Shown here: in pieces, positions 27,782-30,443 of the stretch
How the letters are laid out: every line of letters begins with the position of its first letter
How positions within the stretch are numbered: position 1 is the stretch's first letter
Source: a virus
Strand: one strand, 5' to 3'
Length of the DNA: 30,443 nucleotides
Virus record (IMG/VR): IMGVR_UViG_3300025093_000079
Location: 1-30,443 of that record
Program-made: the position numbers and the translations under genes
The notes under the pieces: generated by a model
Databases searched by the model: none
Told to the model about the DNA's origin: nothing
The model's input: the letters and a program-made list of their open reading frames with translations, nothing else

Positions 27782-29059
27782 ATGGCAGAAGTAAATTTAA
27801 ATGTAACAGAGCTAAAGGGTTTTGTAAATCATATCATTACAAACAACAGATATCTTCAGGAAAATAATAAAGGTCCTGTATCAGTTGAAGTTGTAGGTGA
27901 GTCAGGTATTGGTAAGACATCAACAATTGTAGAGCTTGCAGAGGAGAACAAACTAAACTTTGTAAAGCTAAACCTTGCTCAGATTGAAGAGCTCGGTGAC
28001 CTTGTAGGTTTTCCTGTAAGACAATTTCAGATGTATAAAGAGAAAAAAGTGTACCAGAACGGCACACAAGGAAATGATGTGGCTATGGTTACTGCAGCTC
28101 AAAGAGCAGCTGGTGCCAGTCTAGCAAATCTATCTGCACCAACAACAAAAAAAGTTGGTATGTGGGTTGATGAACTTGCCGTACAAGAGTATCTAAAGAA
28201 TGGATACAAAATGACAGGTAAGAACAGAATGTCTTATTGTGCACCAGAATGGATTGCTGATAAGAAAGAAGGAGGCATTCTATTACTAGATGATTGGAAC
28301 CGTGCAGACACAAGATTTATACAAGCAGTTATGGAATTGGTGGACCGTCAGACTTATATCTCATGGACTCTACCTAAAGACTGGCACATAATTTTGACAG
28401 CAAACCCTGATAATGGAGACTATATGGTTAACAGTGTGGATTCAGCACAGAAGACCAGATATGTAACCGCTAATCTAAAGTTTGATGTTAATGTATGGGC
28501 ACAATGGGCAGAAGGTGCAGGAATTGATAGTAGATGTATCAACTTCCTGTTGCTTCACCCAGAGCTTGTAACACAAGAAACTAATGCAAGATCAATTACT
28601 ACATTCTTTAATTCTATTTCAAGCTTTGAGTCTTTTGAAGATAACTTAGCAATGATTCAGATGATTGGAGAAGGTAGTGTTGGAGATGCATTTGCTTCTA
28701 TGTTTACAACCTTTATCAATAATAAGTTAGATAAACTTGTAACACCAAAAGATTTATTGCTTCATGATAATGAACAATATATCCTTGGAGAGTTGAGATC
28801 TTGTATTGGTAAAGATGATACTTACCGTGCAGATATTGCATCTACGCTGGCTACAAGACTTGGAAACTTCTCAGTTGTGTATTCTAAAGATAATACAATT
28901 ACACAGAAGATAACAGATAGACTTAAAGCATTATGTACTCTAGATTATTTCACTAATGATCTTAAGTATTTAGTTGTGCGTACAATATTCAATGGTAATA
29001 AAAAGAAGTTTAATAAACTAATGATGATCCCAGAGATCGTCACAATGACAATGAAGTAA
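27782..29059 (+). CDS. MoxR-type AAA+ ATPase
   Basis: A 425-residue AAA+ protein. Walker A is GESGIGKT (39-46), Walker B is GGILLLDDWNRA (164-175), sensor 1 lies in WHIILTANPD (Asn208), and a conserved Arg near 226 (SAQKTRY) may act in trans. QIEELGDLVGFPV (67-79) matches the pore-loop region of MoxR proteins. The C-terminal 180 residues carry the lid helices. MoxR ATPases use ATP to remodel or load clients with the help of VWA proteins, here the zincin-VWA product 11 bases upstream. The target in phage infection is unknown. Confidence 0.9.
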   Translation: MAEVNLNVTELKGFVNHIITNNRYLQENNKGPVSVEVVGESGIGKTSTIVELAEENKLNFVKLNLAQIEELGDLVGFPVRQFQMYKEKKVYQNGTQGNDVAMVTAAQRAAGASLANLSAPTTKKVGMWVDELAVQEYLKNGYKMTGKNRMSYCAPEWIADKKEGGILLLDDWNRADTRFIQAVMELVDRQTYISWTLPKDWHIILTANPDNGDYMVNSVDSAQKTRYVTANLKFDVNVWAQWAEGAGIDSRCINFLLLHPELVTQETNARSITTFFNSISSFESFEDNLAMIQMIGEGSVGDAFASMFTTFINNKLDKLVTPKDLLLHDNEQYILGELRSCIGKDDTYRADIASTLATRLGNFSVVYSKDNTITQKITDRLKALCTLDYFTNDLKYLVVRTIFNGNKKKFNKLMMIPEIVTMTMK

Positions 29060-29060
29060 T

Positions 29061-30089
29061 ATGGCAAGTAAATCAGTATTTCAGCAGTATGATACTGATG
29101 CATTGGACTATTTTGATTTAGCAAGTGACCCTATTTATGGGGTCCTTGCTGGATCAAATATAGAAGATGTATTAGTTACACAGGATGAAACAACATATGA
29201 TAATATAGTTGAGTTAATTTCAAAACCAACTGAGACAGATCAAACATTTATAAATAAAACCAAAGCATTTGTTTTGCCGGGCTCACCAATATCTAATGAT
29301 AAGATAAAAGCAGCCCTTAAAGAACATAAGATCCGTGTTACAAATGACTACACACAAGCTGATCTTATAGTTACTCATGGTGAATTTTATGACACATTTG
29401 AGAACGCAGCAACAATTAAGACTACAAAGTTGATGTATAGGTTATGGAATTATGAGACTACATCTGGTGAAAGTAACAGTAATAGTTATTTAAATAATAT
29501 AATTACTTCTAGTAATAGACATGTAATTGTTACACCAAAGATTACTGACGCAATACGTTACTATGCTTTAGATATTGAAGATAGTTTGTATGATACATGG
29601 GGTATAACAGGTATGGCTGTAAACCTTGCATATCTTATACAGATTGGTGAGCTTAGTACTGTATCTATAGATGATGTATTATATACCTCAGCCACTAAAC
29701 AAGAGCTGACACCAGAATTGTTAGATCAAATAGTTTCTATGTGGAGAGCAGGTTCAGATGACAGAGCACTAGGAGAAACATTGCTTGCAAATGTTGACTA
29801 TACTAAAAATCCACACTATATGTGGAAGTTAGTACAAGAGCTTGGTAGTGTACACTATGGTAATCATAATAAAGATCTGAACTATTGGTTCAAAGTATCT
29901 AATTGGGAAAAGTATTATGACCTTAATGCAGAGCAGATGGTTAAATGGCTTGAAGAAGAGGGTAAACTTTGTAGTAAAAGTTTTAGATTTCTAGAACCTA
30001 TAGTACGTAAAGAGATTAATATATACAATAGAGACCTATATGTCTTTAAAGTATCAGTTAAGAAAGAATATCAAAAGTATTTAAAATGA
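29061..30089 (+). CDS. Unknown protein with BRCT-like module, third member of the MoxR-VWA cluster
   Basis: A 342-residue protein, one base after the MoxR stop. Residues about 65-115 (KAFVLPGSPISNDKIKAALK, then EHKIRVTNDYTQADLIVTHG) have the strand, helix, strand rhythm of a BRCT-like domain: a hydrophobic strand ending LPG, a helix, an I-(R/K)VT strand, then ADLIVTH. The following 200 residues are alpha/beta and helical (GITGMAVNLAYLIQIGELST; YMWKLVQELG) with no motif I know. It shares the first module with the next gene. It is likely to work with the ATPase as substrate adaptor or client, by linkage only. Confidence 0.7.
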   Translation: MASKSVFQQYDTDALDYFDLASDPIYGVLAGSNIEDVLVTQDETTYDNIVELISKPTETDQTFINKTKAFVLPGSPISNDKIKAALKEHKIRVTNDYTQADLIVTHGEFYDTFENAATIKTTKLMYRLWNYETTSGESNSNSYLNNIITSSNRHVIVTPKITDAIRYYALDIEDSLYDTWGITGMAVNLAYLIQIGELSTVSIDDVLYTSATKQELTPELLDQIVSMWRAGSDDRALGETLLANVDYTKNPHYMWKLVQELGSVHYGNHNKDLNYWFKVSNWEKYYDLNAEQMVKWLEEEGKLCSKSFRFLEPIVRKEINIYNRDLYVFKVSVKKEYQKYLK

Positions 30090-30430
30090 AAAAGTATTAT
30101 AAATTACATATAAATAATGATGCTATCACTTCTTCCTGCCAAGCGGGAAGAGGTGCTATAGTAATAAAAGAAGTCCCTGATATATATTTCATGGGTTATA
30201 CAAATAATTGGAACCTTACAGGAGAAGATGTAAAAAATCTAAACCTGCCAAACGTTAAACCAGGTGGTAACATTGTTTTAAAAGACAAAACTATATTCCG
30301 TTATTCAAAACTTAATCTTCCAAGACAGAAGGTAGATTTGTTAAAGGATAGAGAGAATATAAAAGTTACAAGAAAGCCTGAGAATGCAGACATACATATA
30401 ATATCTTATAAATTTCTAGGTAGTTTATAA
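30086..30430 (+). CDS. Unknown protein sharing the BRCT-like module; possibly truncated
   Basis: A 114-residue protein overlapping the previous gene by four bases (ATGA). Its last 50 residues (FRYSKLNLPRQKVDLLKDRE, then NIKVTRKPENADIHIISYKF and LGSL) match the module of the 29061 protein (I-(K/R)VT, then ADI or ADL and a F/Y residue). In that protein the module is followed by 200 more residues, whereas here the stop (TAA at 30428) comes at once. Either this is a genuine short paralogue or it is broken by a frameshift near the window edge. A stable hairpin lies at 30125-30157 in its codons. Confidence 0.65.
   Translation: MKKYYKLHINNDAITSSCQAGRGAIVIKEVPDIYFMGYTNNWNLTGEDVKNLNLPNVKPGGNIVLKDKTIFRYSKLNLPRQKVDLLKDRENIKVTRKPENADIHIISYKFLGSL
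30125..30157 (+). other. Stem-loop inside the start of the last gene
   Basis: ATCACTTCTTCC (30125-30136) pairs with GGAAGAGGTGCT (30146-30157), 12 positions with one G-T and one mismatch, around a nine-base loop TGCCAAGCG. No T-run follows. It may slow translation or mark an RNA processing site, or may be chance. Confidence 0.35.
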
Positions 30431-30443
30431 GATATTATATGTA

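Noticed and set aside
27837-28313. Two minus-strand frames opposite the MoxR ATPase
   Set aside because: Both are Leu/Gln-rich antisense readings of the Walker region.

Overview
The window is an AT-rich (roughly one-third G+C by eye) piece of a tailed double-stranded DNA phage genome, most likely a crAss-like podovirus (order Crassvirales or a near relative) infecting a Bacteroidota host. The virus assignment rests on the leftward order large terminase then portal, preceded by an HU/IHF-like protein, a PD-(D/E)XK nuclease, a winged-helix protein and a peptidoglycan amidase, together with a rightward replication set (SNF2-type helicase, family 1 uracil-DNA glycosylase, DnaB-like ATPase, Sak4-like ATPase, TOPRIM primase, RusA-like resolvase). 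The host assignment rests on a Bacteroidota-type promoter (TTG, 18 bases, TATATTTG, minus strand at 8842-8870), A-rich leaders without Shine-Dalgarno boxes, and lipoproteins whose mature end starts with acidic residues. TAA, TAG and TGA all end recognisable genes and no suppressor tRNA is present, so the code looks standard.

Left arm (1-10574, all minus strand). The late block runs from 8810 leftwards: a small helical protein, amidase, winged-helix protein, HU/IHF-like protein, Cys-rich protein, a tiny gene, PD-(D/E)XK nuclease, three unknown proteins, GroES-like co-chaperonin, large terminase and portal (which runs off the window). Upstream of its promoter lies a second minus-strand block (8889-10574) with three very basic mini-proteins, a 55-residue one-TM protein, and a 70-residue lipoprotein with a C-terminal membrane segment that has the layout of a unimolecular spanin. 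Genes are packed with 1-11 base overlaps, often ATGA or TAATG.

Centre (10575-16750). A divergent intergenic hub separates the arms. Rightwards follow two paralogous ~110-residue proteins, each with its own terminator, then micro-membrane proteins, two small lipoproteins, unknown proteins, a small winged-helix protein, an acidic-tailed protein, an HNH-like protein and a tRNA trio (Arg-TCT, Leu-TAA, Met-CAT). A pyrimidine-rich two-part repeat lies before three of the genes here and recurs once inside a coding region at 23386.

Right arm (16756-30443, nearly all plus strand). This is the DNA metabolism block: SNF2-type helicase, small accessory proteins with one-TM genes between them, one lone minus-strand gene (19790-20206), uracil-DNA glycosylase, a protein with a DnaA domain IV-like helix-turn-helix, a possible helicase loader, DnaB-like helicase core, Sak4-like ATPase with an acidic-tailed SSB-like protein, primase and RusA-like resolvase. 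It ends with the most unusual part: a zincin/VWA protein and a MoxR-type AAA+ ATPase followed by two proteins that seem to share a small BRCT-like module. A terminator-like hairpin sits inside the first 80 bases of the zincin/VWA gene.
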